Counted from the stretch's first letter, positions 22,444 to 31,978 are shown. The stretch is DNA of 37,045 nt from an uncultured Clostridia bacterium (GCA_946630785.1 CAMOZC010000004.1:1-37045); one strand, 5' to 3'. The notes: a model not told the origin generated them from the letters alone. A program made the numbers and translations.

Positions 22444-25400
22444 TTACTTTTTTATAAAGTTTATATCTGGTAAGAGTACTAAACTTTCTTGTTCATCATC
22501 TTGACCTTGCCAATAGACCAAGAAACGAATTTTTGCATCTTTAACAACATAGCCTTTTTCTTTTAATTTTAAAATATCATCAATTGCTTTTTTTGAAAAC
22601 ATTGCGACCTTTGTTCTTTTTCCACTGATGTCAGCAAATAAACAATTATCGTCAACTTCAAGTAAATTACCTGCTCGTAATTTCTGATATAAGGCCACTT
22701 TGCCTTTAAAATAGTTTAAATAAACATCCTTAAAACCAAACTGCAAAGTAATTTCATTTGGTATTTCATATTCATGATTGTCAATATTGAATTGATCCGC
22801 ATTGTCTTTATAATTGTCTAATTTAGTACCTGTATAATGAATTACTAAATTGTTTTTAGCTCTTGTCATACCAACATAAACTGCTCGACGTCCAGCATCA
22901 GTATCTAGTTTATAATTATCCAACAAGATAAACACATTATCAAATTCCTTGCCTTTTGAACGATGTAAAGTTGAAACAATAATTGCTTCTTTATCGCTAT
23001 CAACATAATCAGACAAGTTAGACTCCAAAATAAATTCTTTTAAATCCGAAAAATATTTAGTTCCTGCCGCAGCGTAATTTTGCAATAGTAATAAACAATT
23101 CTGCAAAATATCACTTTGAGCAAAATTATTTTTTAGAACATTAATAGCACGATTCCATAAATCATCATCGATTACCGGTGAACTAATACAACATTTAATA
23201 TAATTAATCAAATATCTAAATTCTAATAAATTCACTAATCTAAATCCCTCATTACTTTGAACTAATCGTGCTTTAATTCCTTGTTTAATTAGTAAACCTA
23301 AAATTCTTAAAGCTTCTTCGTTTGTACCCGACAAAATCGCAATATCTTTTTTTAAACCAGAGTTAACTACATCTTTAATTAAAGGTATTTCAATTGAGCC
23401 ATGGTCATACTTTACCAAGCGAACAAAACCGTTGTTAGCCTTGGTGGAAAAAATCGGATTTGTTTTTAAACGATTGCTAATTGATGGTAAAAAACCATTA
23501 GCAAATTTAACAATATTTTGTGAACTTCGATAGTTTTGTAAAAGTTCGTATTTTTTAGCATTTTCGCAATTAATAAATGATTCGAAATATTTTGAATCTG
23601 ACCCTCGGAATTCATAAATATTTTGGTCATCATCACCAACAAGAATTACTCTAATATCCTCATTCTTATCAATAATAGTTTTTACAAGATTAAAATCTTT
23701 TTCATCCATATCTTGCGCTTCATCAATTACAAGCACTTTTTTTGTAATACTTTCAATTTCAATTTCATCATTAACAATCATTTCAGTTACTTTACCAACT
23801 ACATCGTCGATGTCTTCCAAATTACCAACCTTACCTAATAAATCAAAACAATATGAATGGAAAGTTTTAATATCGATGAAATTGATTGCTCCACCAATTA
23901 ACTCACGCAATCTCTTTTTAAATTCGAGTGCTGCCGTTCGTGAAAATGTTAACATCAATAATTGCTCATATTTCACATCTTCTAACTGCACTAATGAAGC
24001 TAATTTATTTACAAGGATACGCGTTTTACCACTACCAGGACCAGCGGCAACAACAATAAATTTAGAATCTTTATCAGAAATAATTGCCGACTGTTCATCA
24101 GAAAGTTTATTATAAATTTCATCATATTTCTCTTGAGTTATACTACGATTTATTTGTTCCCAACGACCCTTAAAGTATTTTTCGATGAATGCTTGATAAT
24201 CTAATTCAAAATAATCATTAACGAATTGAAGTGCATGGTTTGGATTTTTTATCATTAAATTTGCATATTCACCAACAATATGAATCTGTTGAATTTTGTG
24301 TTGGTAGAATGTTTTTAACATTTGATAATCATTTTGCTTGAATTGTATTTTATTATCTTGCACTAATCGTTTAATAGTCATACCAGCATAAGTAACCAAG
24401 AAACCACCATCTAATTTAAGTGAATCAATTTTTAATAAGTATAATAATGCATTCTCAATTTCACGATAATCTGCATCTTCGTGAAATAACGAAATTTCGT
24501 TGTTATAATTTTTCTTTAATTCCAAGACCGAAAACATTACAGGGGTTTCATCCGACGAATACTCCATTCCCCCTGTTTGCGTAGATTTCTGATCTTGGCG
24601 TAATGCCCAATTTACAATTTGTTTCTTTTGGTTTTCGTGAGATAAAAGGAATAAATATCTAATCACATTTTTAGCAATATCATTACGTTTTTTTATTTGA
24701 CTTTCAAATTCGGTATATGGAACTTTTAGTTTTATCCAACGATTTTCTTGGTTATCAATTTCTTTTTCAATCAATCCGTTAATTGTCCAATAGTAGATAA
24801 TTGTCTTTAAAATTTTTATCGTTGAATATTCAATACCTGATTTAATTGCCTTATCATTGATTTCTTTATAATTAATTGAACTAACTATGCTTTGCTCAGC
24901 AAACAATTCGGCTAATAAGAAATTTTCAATTTTGATATAACGATCCAAAATATTTAACGATTTATTTTCTGAATCTGAACTTTTAATTCTTGCTGACAAA
25001 TCTTTATCATCAGCTAATATATTAAGTTCTCTTAAAATATTAACATATTTAATTACATCTTTAACTTTCATTGAAAGCAAATCGGCAATATAATCAACAC
25101 GAGTTTCCGTTGATATTGATGAATCATCTTGATTTACTGGCTTATTAATGTTTTTCTGTGTAAATAGCTTACTTAAGATCCTTCTTGATGAAATCTTATC
25201 TGCTTCATTGAGTAATGGTGAATTTTGGATAATTTGATATGAATCAATCATACTTTTACGAATAATACTCGTAGCATAAACTCGTGGAACGTTAAAACCT
25301 CTTTCGATATATCCAGCATACTCTAAAGTAGCCAAAGCTGTTCTGACGCGTGTTTCAAGTTCTTTTCCATCTTCGCTCCATCCAGCCTGTCTAGCGATTT

Positions 25401-27306
25401 CTAATGCTGTCTTTGAAATAGTTTTCTTATCTTTTGTTAAAAATTTAATTGCACGCCAAATTTCACGAACTTCATCAATAGTTAGCCGAGTTTGATTTAA
25501 AAGTGTAAAATGTTTATCCAAATCATTATTATTAAATAAGACAAAACATTCAGCTTCATCTTTTTCATTTCTTCCAGCCCTTCCAGCTTCTTGTACATAA
25601 TCCTCCAATGAACTTGAAATATCATAGTGTACAACTAATTTTACATCACTTTTATCAACCCCCATTCCGAAAGCTGAAGTCGCAACAATAACTTGAATTT
25701 CGTTTTCTATGAATGCATTTTGAGTTTCAATCTTGACATTTGGTTCCATTCGGCCATGAAATGGTAAAGCTGCGAACCCATCATTTTTTAACCTTTTAGC
25801 CAATTCAACCGCACGTTTTGTTCTTGATACATAAACAATCGTTGGACAATTACGAGATTCAATTAGCATTCGTAAACTTTGATATTTTTCATCCTCAGTT
25901 GCTTTGTGAATCACAGAATAATGTAAATTTTTTCTTGATGTGTTTGTTGTAAACAACTCTAATTCTAAATTTAATTTACCCTTAAAGTAACTAACAATAT
26001 CATTAATAACTTTTTGCTTAGCGGTCGCAGTAAAACAAGAAACTGGAATGGTTTGAATAGATTTTTTCTTTTGACATAAGCGTTTAATAAAATCTCCAAT
26101 AAACAAATAGTCAACACGGAAGTCCTGTCCCCAAGAAGAAAAACAATGCGCTTCATCAATTACAAACCTAGCGATATCTCTTGATAATAAAAGTTTTTCG
26201 ATTGTTCTTGAGCGTAAAGATTCAGGAGAAATGTATAAAATACTAGCATCACCACTTAAAACACGCTCAATTGCACGGCTTCTTTCTAATGGACTTAATA
26301 ATCCATTAATTGTAACAGCTTCGGCAATTCCTTTTCTTTCTAAATTATCAACCTGGTCTTTCATTAAAGATTGAAGTGGTGAAATTACCACAGTTAATGC
26401 TTTTGTTGTTTCCGCTGCAATTAAAGCTGGTAATTGAAAGGTTAATGATTTACCACCACCCGTAGGGAACACTGCTAATAAAGACTTTCCTTCAACCGCC
26501 GCTTTAACTGTTTTCTCTTGCAGTGGCTCACCATTGTATTTACGGAAATTGTCATACTTAAAATATTTTTTTAAATAACTTTGTAAATTAAAAGCATTCC
26601 GACAATATTCACATAAATAACAAGGCGTATTTCTTAAAACATTTATCACGTGTACAATTTGTGGATATTGGAAATATACCCACGACGGAGTTAATGATTT
26701 TTTATCTTTTGCATTAATAATTGCCAAAGCATATGCTAATTCAATTGGATAAGTATTTACTAAAGATTGAATATCAATATTCTCGCAAATTAACCCATGG
26801 AAAAAAGTTTTAATATCGTAACAAATATTATTTGATTTTGGAGTATTAACATAACTAAGAAAACCTGTAAAATGTGGATCCTTACTTAACAAGTACCCAT
26901 AGATACCTTTCAATTGATAATCAAGTTTAAAAAAATTACTAATTTCATCATAAAATAATTCACTAGCCTTTTTAGAGTCGGCAACAGGATTATTTAATTC
27001 ATCTTTTGTTAACTGCTCATCTTTTAATAATTTATGATATGGTCTAGTTGGAAATAATAATGGTGAAACATATAAAGTATCTATAAATATAAAACTGTCA
27101 TTTTGATATTTAATTGCGTCTTGCACATATTTCAAATCGTGTTCAATAATGTTGTGTCCACAAAGATATTTTTTGTTGCCAATAAATTCTCTAAATTTAG
27201 ACAATGAATTTTCGTGGAAAACACTTCCTGCTTTAATTGCCCCAATATCAAGCAATTTGGAACCATCACTTGTTGTTTCCGTGTCAAAAAAGATAACGTC
27301 ATCCAT
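22444..27306 (-). CDS. DnaQ-like exonuclease / RecQ helicase / UvrD helicase fusion
   Basis: 1620 residues, three enzymatic parts. Residues 1-130: DEDD 3'-5' exonuclease, with FFDTETT (Asp8, Glu10), LCGHNIIEHDLKYV, and HKLLKDEQ ... NNPVADSKKASELF. A Cys cluster (CYLCEYC) precedes a RecQ-type helicase: TGGGKSLTF (Lys286), IDEAHCFSSWGQDFR (Asp384), VQEAGRAGRNEKDEAE, then a winged-helix-like region. From about 1080: superfamily 1 helicase of UvrD/PcrA type with AAGPGSGKTR (Lys1094), VIDEAQDMDE (Asp1195), GDDDQNIYEFRG, LQNYRSSQNI, VSTLHRSKGKEFDNVF and YVGMTRAKNNL. All core motifs look intact. It likely resects and unwinds DNA; context suggests defence or recombination repair. GGAG lies 10 bases before ATG. 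Confidence 0.88.
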   Translation of the reverse strand: MDDVIFFDTETTSDGSKLLDIGAIKAGSVFHENSLSKFREFIGNKKYLCGHNIIEHDLKYVQDAIKYQNDSFIFIDTLYVSPLLFPTRPYHKLLKDEQLTKDELNNPVADSKKASELFYDEISNFFKLDYQLKGIYGYLLSKDPHFTGFLSYVNTPKSNNICYDIKTFFHGLICENIDIQSLVNTYPIELAYALAIINAKDKKSLTPSWVYFQYPQIVHVINVLRNTPCYLCEYCRNAFNLQSYLKKYFKYDNFRKYNGEPLQEKTVKAAVEGKSLLAVFPTGGGKSLTFQLPALIAAETTKALTVVISPLQSLMKDQVDNLERKGIAEAVTINGLLSPLERSRAIERVLSGDASILYISPESLRSRTIEKLLLSRDIARFVIDEAHCFSSWGQDFRVDYLFIGDFIKRLCQKKKSIQTIPVSCFTATAKQKVINDIVSYFKGKLNLELELFTTNTSRKNLHYSVIHKATEDEKYQSLRMLIESRNCPTIVYVSRTKRAVELAKRLKNDGFAALPFHGRMEPNVKIETQNAFIENEIQVIVATSAFGMGVDKSDVKLVVHYDISSSLEDYVQEAGRAGRNEKDEAECFVLFNNNDLDKHFTLLNQTRLTIDEVREIWRAIKFLTKDKKTISKTALEIARQAGWSEDGKELETRVRTALATLEYAGYIERGFNVPRVYATSIIRKSMIDSYQIIQNSPLLNEADKISSRRILSKLFTQKNINKPVNQDDSSISTETRVDYIADLLSMKVKDVIKYVNILRELNILADDKDLSARIKSSDSENKSLNILDRYIKIENFLLAELFAEQSIVSSINYKEINDKAIKSGIEYSTIKILKTIIYYWTINGLIEKEIDNQENRWIKLKVPYTEFESQIKKRNDIAKNVIRYLFLLSHENQKKQIVNWALRQDQKSTQTGGMEYSSDETPVMFSVLELKKNYNNEISLFHEDADYREIENALLYLLKIDSLKLDGGFLVTYAGMTIKRLVQDNKIQFKQNDYQMLKTFYQHKIQQIHIVGEYANLMIKNPNHALQFVNDYFELDYQAFIEKYFKGRWEQINRSITQEKYDEIYNKLSDEQSAIISDKDSKFIVVAAGPGSGKTRILVNKLASLVQLEDVKYEQLLMLTFSRTAALEFKKRLRELIGGAINFIDIKTFHSYCFDLLGKVGNLEDIDDVVGKVTEMIVNDEIEIESITKKVLVIDEAQDMDEKDFNLVKTIIDKNEDIRVILVGDDDQNIYEFRGSDSKYFESFINCENAKKYELLQNYRSSQNIVKFANGFLPSISNRLKTNPIFSTKANNGFVRLVKYDHGSIEIPLIKDVVNSGLKKDIAILSGTNEEALRILGLLIKQGIKARLVQSNEGFRLVNLLEFRYLINYIKCCISSPVIDDDLWNRAINVLKNNFAQSDILQNCLLLLQNYAAAGTKYFSDLKEFILESNLSDYVDSDKEAIIVSTLHRSKGKEFDNVFILLDNYKLDTDAGRRAVYVGMTRAKNNLVIHYTGTKLDNYKDNADQFNIDNHEYEIPNEITLQFGFKDVYLNYFKGKVALYQKLRAGNLLEVDDNCLFADISGKRTKVAMFSKKAIDDILKLKEKGYVVKDAKIRFLVYWQGQDDEQESLVLLPDINFIKK

Positions 27307-27336
27307 TAGTGAAATTCTCCATTAACTATACAAAAC

Positions 27337-27345
27337 ATTATAACA
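27337..27345 (-). promoter_or_regulatory. Extended -10 promoter of the helicase fusion
   Basis: Minus-strand TGTTATAAT: a consensus -10 TATAAT (27337-27342) with the TG extension; no good -35. It is about 30 bases before ATG 27306. In the rest of 27346-27519 no clear plus-strand promoter for kwaA stands out; TTTAAA-N17-TGTAAT is a weak option. Confidence 0.5.
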
Positions 27346-27519
27346 CATGGGAAAAAACTTTTCATATATATTTACCAAGAATTGGGTTTTCATTAATACA
27401 AATATATTTTGAGCCATCTAATACTTCTAAAACATTTCATAAAGAAACGTACAAATTTAAATATATCATATTATATGTTGTAATACTATAGGTCCATGAT
27501 TAATACAAAAGGAGTTAAA

Positions 27520-28062
27520 ATGTTTTGGATTAAGTTTTCATCCCTACTAAGTAATTTTTTACCTTTTGGAATATATATGTTGATTCTAAGTTTTACAGAA
27601 ACTAACATTTTTGTTTTAAGAATCATCTTATCTATTGTTGTAATTATTCAAATAATTTTAGCTTTTACACTAACAATAAGCATTAAAAATGTAATAAAAC
27701 ATTACTCCTATAGTGATTCTGAATATAGAATTATTAGAATTTCACGAGATAGGACTTCTCCGTTAAATTTTTTTGTTACAAACATTTTCCCGCTAATAGC
27801 ATTCGATTTTAATAACACAGGACTTATAGTTTTTACAATAATAATGATTTTTATTATTGCAATTCTATTTATTAGAAATAATTTATATCTATATAATCCA
27901 TTTATAGAACTATTTAATTGGAAATTATATAATATAAAATTAGAAAAAAATGATGATAACAATAGCAATAATATTTTTTCAAAAACATATATTACGAATA
28001 TCGTTGTACCAATAAACTCAACAATAAAAATTAAAGATTTTGAAGATGATATATGCTTCTAG
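27520..28062 (+). CDS. kwaA: Kiwa membrane protein KwaA (probable)
   Basis: 180 residues from ATG 27520, which has AAAGGAG five bases upstream (an upstream in-frame ATG at 27496 lacks one). Four hydrophobic segments at about 3-26, 31-55, 85-102 and 107-128. The segment NFFVTNIFPLIAFDF, the fourth helix and then RNNLYLYNPFIELFNWKLYN resembles the conserved C-terminal half of KwaA, the tetrameric inner-membrane part of the Kiwa anti-phage system. The partner-type gene (kwaB) lies directly downstream but on the opposite strand, with the two stop codons overlapping in one CTAG. Kiwa is normally a co-directional kwaA-kwaB operon, so this layout is unusual. Confidence 0.7.
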   Translation: MFWIKFSSLLSNFLPFGIYMLILSFTETNIFVLRIILSIVVIIQIILAFTLTISIKNVIKHYSYSDSEYRIIRISRDRTSPLNFFVTNIFPLIAFDFNNTGLIVFTIIMIFIIAILFIRNNLYLYNPFIELFNWKLYNIKLEKNDDNNSNNIFSKTYITNIVVPINSTIKIKDFEDDICF

Positions 28063-29019
28063 TCAATAATTGCATTCCCAGGCGCATCATAAACTTGCTC
28101 CGTATTAACAAAATCTCTTTTATAATCATTACATAAAAATTTATTAATAATTTTTCGCTTTTCATTATTATCAAGTATCAATAAACCGGTACTATCTTTT
28201 TCGATATTATACTTCTTTAAAAAATTAACAACATTAGCATTGTTATTCTTTAATGAATTTAATTTAGTTTTATCAAAATTATTATAGCAGTAATAATTCT
28301 TACCAAAAGAAGAATATTCTTTAAGACTTTCAAATGAATCTTTTGTAAATATTCCTGATTTTGAAATTTCACTCATTGCTTCATTCATTTGCTCTCTCAA
28401 ACTGTTTTCAAAACCAAATATAGATGTAATTGAATTACCAAAAAGGTAAACTTCTTTATTAAAAAGACATGCAGACAAAGACATTGGAAATTTCAAATTA
28501 TACACTAACGAAGAAGTTTGTTCATCACTATCATTTATCATAAAAATAAACTTTGGAGTTTTAACATAAGGAATCCCTTTCGCGAATAAAAAGACATCCT
28601 GACTATTATATTTAATATGCACAACTATACAGTTTGCCACTTTCTTTATTTCAGAAAATTTTTGAACATTTGCTTTTGTAATTTTACAAACACAATCGTT
28701 TATTTTGGAAGAATAAGATGAATCTTGATTCAAATCCACATAATCAATTGTTGTTTTATTATTGCTAAAATTAAAAGGTTTTATTTCATTGCATTTACTA
28801 AGATTAGAATTAGCATTTGACAGAAGCGTTTTTGTATAAAGTTTAGCATCTTCCGTTTTTACGTTTATTCGATAACTGGGAAAGTTAAACTTATTTTCTT
28901 TTTTATCATATTTACTTGCAAAAGCATACACAGACACTTGCAAACTTGAATCAAAACCATTCACAATATCTTGTATTGTTTTTTCAATATATTTTTTTTA
29001 ATTCATTAATATCCAACAT
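28059..29019 (-). CDS. kwaB: Kiwa protein KwaB (DUF4868), start separated by an A8 run
   Basis: The uninterrupted frame runs from a GTG at 28964 to 28059 (301 residues) but has no ribosome binding site. At 29019 an ATG with GAGGAG seven bases upstream opens MLDINELKKIY and then stops at TGA. Reading seven instead of eight A in the run at 28992-28999 joins it to the long frame as MLDINELKKYIEKTIQDIV and gives 319 residues, near the ~315 of known KwaB. DUF4868 traits: IVVHIKYNSQDVFLFAKGIP, YNLKFPMSLSACLFNKEVYLF and TSIFGFENSLREQMNEAM. KwaB binds phage DNA and works with KwaA. Either a sequencing error, a decayed gene, phase variation or slippage explains the run. Confidence 0.7.
28992..28999 (-). 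other. A8 homopolymer at the kwaB frame break
   Basis: Eight consecutive A on the minus strand between a good start (ATG 29019) and the kwaB frame. Loss of one A restores one continuous frame. Confidence 0.8.
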
Positions 29020-29038
29020 TTATATTTCTCCTCTTTTG

Positions 29039-29057
29039 ATTATATCATAAAATGATA
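29039..29057 (-). promoter_or_regulatory. kwaB -10 box overlapped by an inverted repeat
   Basis: Minus-strand TATAAT (29039-29044), 20 bases before ATG 29019, with no good -35. An inverted repeat TATCAT-3-ATGATA (29043-29057) overlaps its upstream edge and may be an operator. Confidence 0.4.
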
Positions 29058-29083
29058 AACACATTTTAGATCAAACTATAAAT

Positions 29084-30397
29084 TTATTTACAAATACAAA
29101 ATACAGCATACAAAGGTACAGATTTAATATTATTTTCAAAACCAAAGTTTTTGCCAGAAATACGAATTGCATACTTAGGTTTCATTGTCGATATGTACAC
29201 ATTCAAACTTTTGGAACGAGTGTTATCATTAGCTTTAACCTCAATCGGAATAATATCAACACCAATACGGGTAATAAAATCAATTTCGGCGTCAGATTTA
29301 CTCGTCCAGTAATATAAATCAAATTCATTAGCGATTAACTGATTGTTCACATAATTTTCCGTTAAACCACCTTTAAAATCGTTAAAATCACTATTTGGAT
29401 TTAAAACATCTTCAGGTAAAATTTTTTGAATAGCGCAACATAAACCAACATCATTCATGTAAAACTTAAAGTCATCCAAAGCCCGATAAGCTTCCAACGG
29501 TAATTTAACCTGCTCTAAACGATACAATTGACTAGCTATACCGACCGTACAAATCCATTTAATGCTTTGTTCGAAATCGCGAGAACGTCCACCTTTTTTC
29601 ACATCTGAGTATTTAAATTTTTTATTTTCCTTAGCTAATTGCGTAGAAATATTTTCAAACACTAATTTTGTCTTCGGAACTTCTGTAGCACTATTGTATT
29701 TACTCATATCGTCAAAATACGATTCCAAAATCGCGCGCTGTTTAATTCTAACTAATTCATAGTTACCAGTACGCACAAAGACGTCCACTACTTCAGGCAT
29801 ACCCCCTACAAATAAATATTGACGATATAAGTTTAAAGCATCTTCATGAAACAATTTTGGTAATGGCTTATTTGTTTGGTAACTGCTTTTTATCTCATTA
29901 ACTAAAACACTATAGTTATCATGTTGAGCTAATAAGAATTCTTCAAAATCAAGTGGTAACATGGTTTTGAATTGAACCTTACCCACAGGGAAAGAATATT
30001 GATTGCGATTAACTGCTATGCCTAACAATGACCCCGTAGCGATAATATGATACTCATTAGCACGTTCGTTAAAATATTTTAACGAAGTTAACGCTTCAGG
30101 ACAAGCTTGAACCTCATCAAAAATAATTAAAGTATGTCCAGGAATAATTTCTTTTTTCTTATAATAACCAATTCGCTGCAAAATTGTTTTTGGTTCCAAA
30201 GTATCAAATAAACTTTTTAATTCTTTTTCCTCTTCAAAGTTGCAATACACGAAATTGTTATATTCATGCTTCCCGAATAAATTAACAATATAAGTTTTAC
30301 CTACCTGTCTCGCACCCTGTAAAATCAATGGTTTACGTTCTGGGGATGCTTTCCATTCTAATAAAAATTGATAAATTTTCCTTTTAATTACTTCCAT
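29084..30397 (-). CDS. AAA-family ATPase with DUF4143 C-terminal domain
   Basis: 437 residues. AAA_14-type ATPase: Walker A LQGARQVGKTYIV (Lys34), Walker B LIIFDEVQACPEAL near 95, sensor HIIATGSLLGIAV. The C-terminal DUF4143 part has YRQYLFVGGMPEVVDVFV, TQLAKENKKFKYSDV and GGLTENYVNNQLIA, then YYWTSKSDAEIDFI, a PD-(D/E)xK-like core that continues IPIEVKAND. These proteins are common in Bacillota, Bacteroidota and archaea; no firm function is known, and nuclease activity has been suggested from the fold. GGAG lies 6 bases before ATG. It ends 64 bases upstream of kwaB in the same direction. A role in defence here is inferred from the neighbours only. Confidence 0.85.
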   Translation of the reverse strand: MEVIKRKIYQFLLEWKASPERKPLILQGARQVGKTYIVNLFGKHEYNNFVYCNFEEEKELKSLFDTLEPKTILQRIGYYKKKEIIPGHTLIIFDEVQACPEALTSLKYFNERANEYHIIATGSLLGIAVNRNQYSFPVGKVQFKTMLPLDFEEFLLAQHDNYSVLVNEIKSSYQTNKPLPKLFHEDALNLYRQYLFVGGMPEVVDVFVRTGNYELVRIKQRAILESYFDDMSKYNSATEVPKTKLVFENISTQLAKENKKFKYSDVKKGGRSRDFEQSIKWICTVGIASQLYRLEQVKLPLEAYRALDDFKFYMNDVGLCCAIQKILPEDVLNPNSDFNDFKGGLTENYVNNQLIANEFDLYYWTSKSDAEIDFITRIGVDIIPIEVKANDNTRSKSLNVYISTMKPKYAIRISGKNFGFENNIKSVPLYAVFCICK

Positions 30398-30451
30398 AAT
30401 TAACTCCTGAAACCAATTATATCCTAAATAATGGAAAAATCAAGTGTTTTA

Positions 30452-30503
30452 TGCCACTTTTTTGGAGATACCCGGGGCAATTTCTGCCATTTTTTTGGAG
30501 ATA
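30452..30503. repeat. Pair of 19-bp direct repeats
   Basis: TGCCACTTTTTTGGAGATA (30452-30470) recurs with one change at 30485-30503, 33 bases start to start. They lie upstream of the DUF4143 gene in a gene-free stretch (30398-30686). Such paired ~20-bp repeats occur at the ends of IS21-like elements, but no transposase is present. They could also be binding sites. Confidence 0.6.
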
Positions 30504-30621
30504 ACTTACATTTTTACTATTTAGATTCAGATTAAACAGATAAACAAAAGTCAAATCAACTAACAACATTATAATTTTTAATTATTGTTTTCTACAATTA
30601 AGTCAAAGATTGGCTTAATAT

Positions 30622-30650
30622 AAAAGAGCGACTGTCGCCCACCGCTTTTT
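30622..30650 (-). terminator. Terminator of the HNH gene
   Basis: On the minus strand a GGGCG/CGCTC stem with loop ACAGT (30626-30640) is followed by TTTTATATT. It lies about 40 bases after the HNH gene stop. Confidence 0.55.
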
Positions 30651-30686
30651 ATATTATATACTTTAATCAATAGGAAATATTTTATC

Positions 30687-31628
30687 TTAGTTTCCGTTTA
30701 CCTCCTTTTCTAAATTTTTTGCTAAGTTCGTGAACGTATAATCGTATTCACGATATTCATAATTTTTAAAAACGAAATTAGGTTCGCGTTTTTGAGCTTC
30801 AGTATTAATATAAACCAACTCATTAATAAACAACGCATTATCAAGTCTTTCGTTAAAATCATCAAAATTTATCTCTTGAGCTTCTAAATACATATCCTGT
30901 TTATCATCAAAATTCATCGCTTGATAACAAATATCATATTTAGACACATACCCTAATGGATAAAAATAAAATTTTAAGTAAGTATTTAAAAGAATACATT
31001 TATCCAAAAGATTTGAAACATCGTCTTGATACGGCATATTATAGTTCGTCGCAATAATCCGAGTTTCACTTTGACGATAATTACTCGACATTGAATATGA
31101 AATATTTTCCTCATTGAAAAACCTTTCGATAAAATCAATAACAGCAGTATTGGTTACATTTTTTAACCTGATCAGAACCGAACCAACAAACCTTGATTTA
31201 TTTTGAATTCCTTTCAGCTGTTTAAAAAAGCGAACACCTGAAGCCGAATCCATGAAATTAACTATATTGGGTTTTATTGGTTTTTGTCTTTCTTTTACAT
31301 CACCATCAACTAACTCGATTTCATAATGATTTTCAACTTTAATGATTTCAAATTTTTTATCATTAGCTCTAAACACCGGAAATCGATCAGCTTTCTCATC
31401 ATTTGTAAGAATATGACAACAAACCAAGTTATAATCTGCTGTTTTACCTCCCCTGCTTCGCGGCAAGATGTGATCCACATTCCAACCAAATTCACTATTA
31501 CGATCGTCGTAAGCACCTTTTGCAATAATTCGTCCAGCAAAATCTTTTACTTTCGTTTCATTGCCAAAGGACTTATTCCAGAGTCGCATAGCGGTTTCCC
31601 TATTTAAATCCATAAATTTTTCTTTCAT
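30687..31628 (-). CDS. HNH endonuclease family protein
   Basis: 313 residues from ATG 31628. The N-terminal HNH motif is WNVDHILPRSRGG, then TADYNLVCCHILTNDEKAD: Asp52-His53, Asn67 and His72 give the beta-beta-alpha-metal site. The remaining ~230 residues form a specific C-terminal domain with SASGVRFFKQLKGIQNKSRF, GSVLIRLKN, and acidic ends; not recognised. HNH nucleases of this kind cut DNA, often as restriction or defence effectors. Start is uncertain: ATG 31628 abuts GAAG, ATG 31613 is also possible, and a strong AGGAGG lies 29 bases upstream without a start codon. Own terminator downstream. Confidence 0.75.
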   Translation of the reverse strand: MKEKFMDLNRETAMRLWNKSFGNETKVKDFAGRIIAKGAYDDRNSEFGWNVDHILPRSRGGKTADYNLVCCHILTNDEKADRFPVFRANDKKFEIIKVENHYEIELVDGDVKERQKPIKPNIVNFMDSASGVRFFKQLKGIQNKSRFVGSVLIRLKNVTNTAVIDFIERFFNEENISYSMSSNYRQSETRIIATNYNMPYQDDVSNLLDKCILLNTYLKFYFYPLGYVSKYDICYQAMNFDDKQDMYLEAQEINFDDFNERLDNALFINELVYINTEAQKREPNFVFKNYEYREYDYTFTNLAKNLEKEVNGN

Positions 31629-31930
31629 CTTCTTTTACACGAAAAAAAGATATTTAACCTCCTATGATTAAAGTCAGTGTCGGAAATCATGTGACCAATC
31701 ATAGGGCGACCTATCGCTATAAACCTCAATGGGTAATCCTCTTAATAGCATTACAGAAGATTAATTGGTCAAACTTTCAAAAGAAAGCTGTCAGTTTCCT
31801 AAACTGCATATTTCTTTTATCACATATTCACAACAATGTCTACTAAAAACATCCTTCACGTCAACATCTTCATTTTAGTTTTGCTCATCATACAAAACCA
31901 AACCAATAGGGTCGCAAAACTTAGCCCAAC

Positions 31931-31963
31931 AAAAAAAACAAACCCCGACAATAGTCAGGGTTC
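31931..31963 (-). terminator. Terminator downstream of the membrane-protein gene
   Basis: Arms 31941-31949 and 31954-31962, loop TATT on the minus strand, then TGTTTTTTTTG. One pair is G-U on the minus RNA but C-A on plus, so it serves the minus strand. It is nearly the same sequence as the palindrome at 18516-18539. Confidence 0.7.
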
Positions 31964-31978
31964 GTCTCAGTCTCATAT

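Noticed and set aside
29084-30397. DUF4143 ATPase as part of the Kiwa system
   Set aside because: Kiwa needs only KwaA and KwaB; kwaB has its own promoter and this ATPase family is found in many unrelated settings.
30398-30686. IS21-like insertion sequence
   Set aside because: Only repeats are seen; the neighbouring ATPase is DUF4143-type, not IstB, and no transposase is present.
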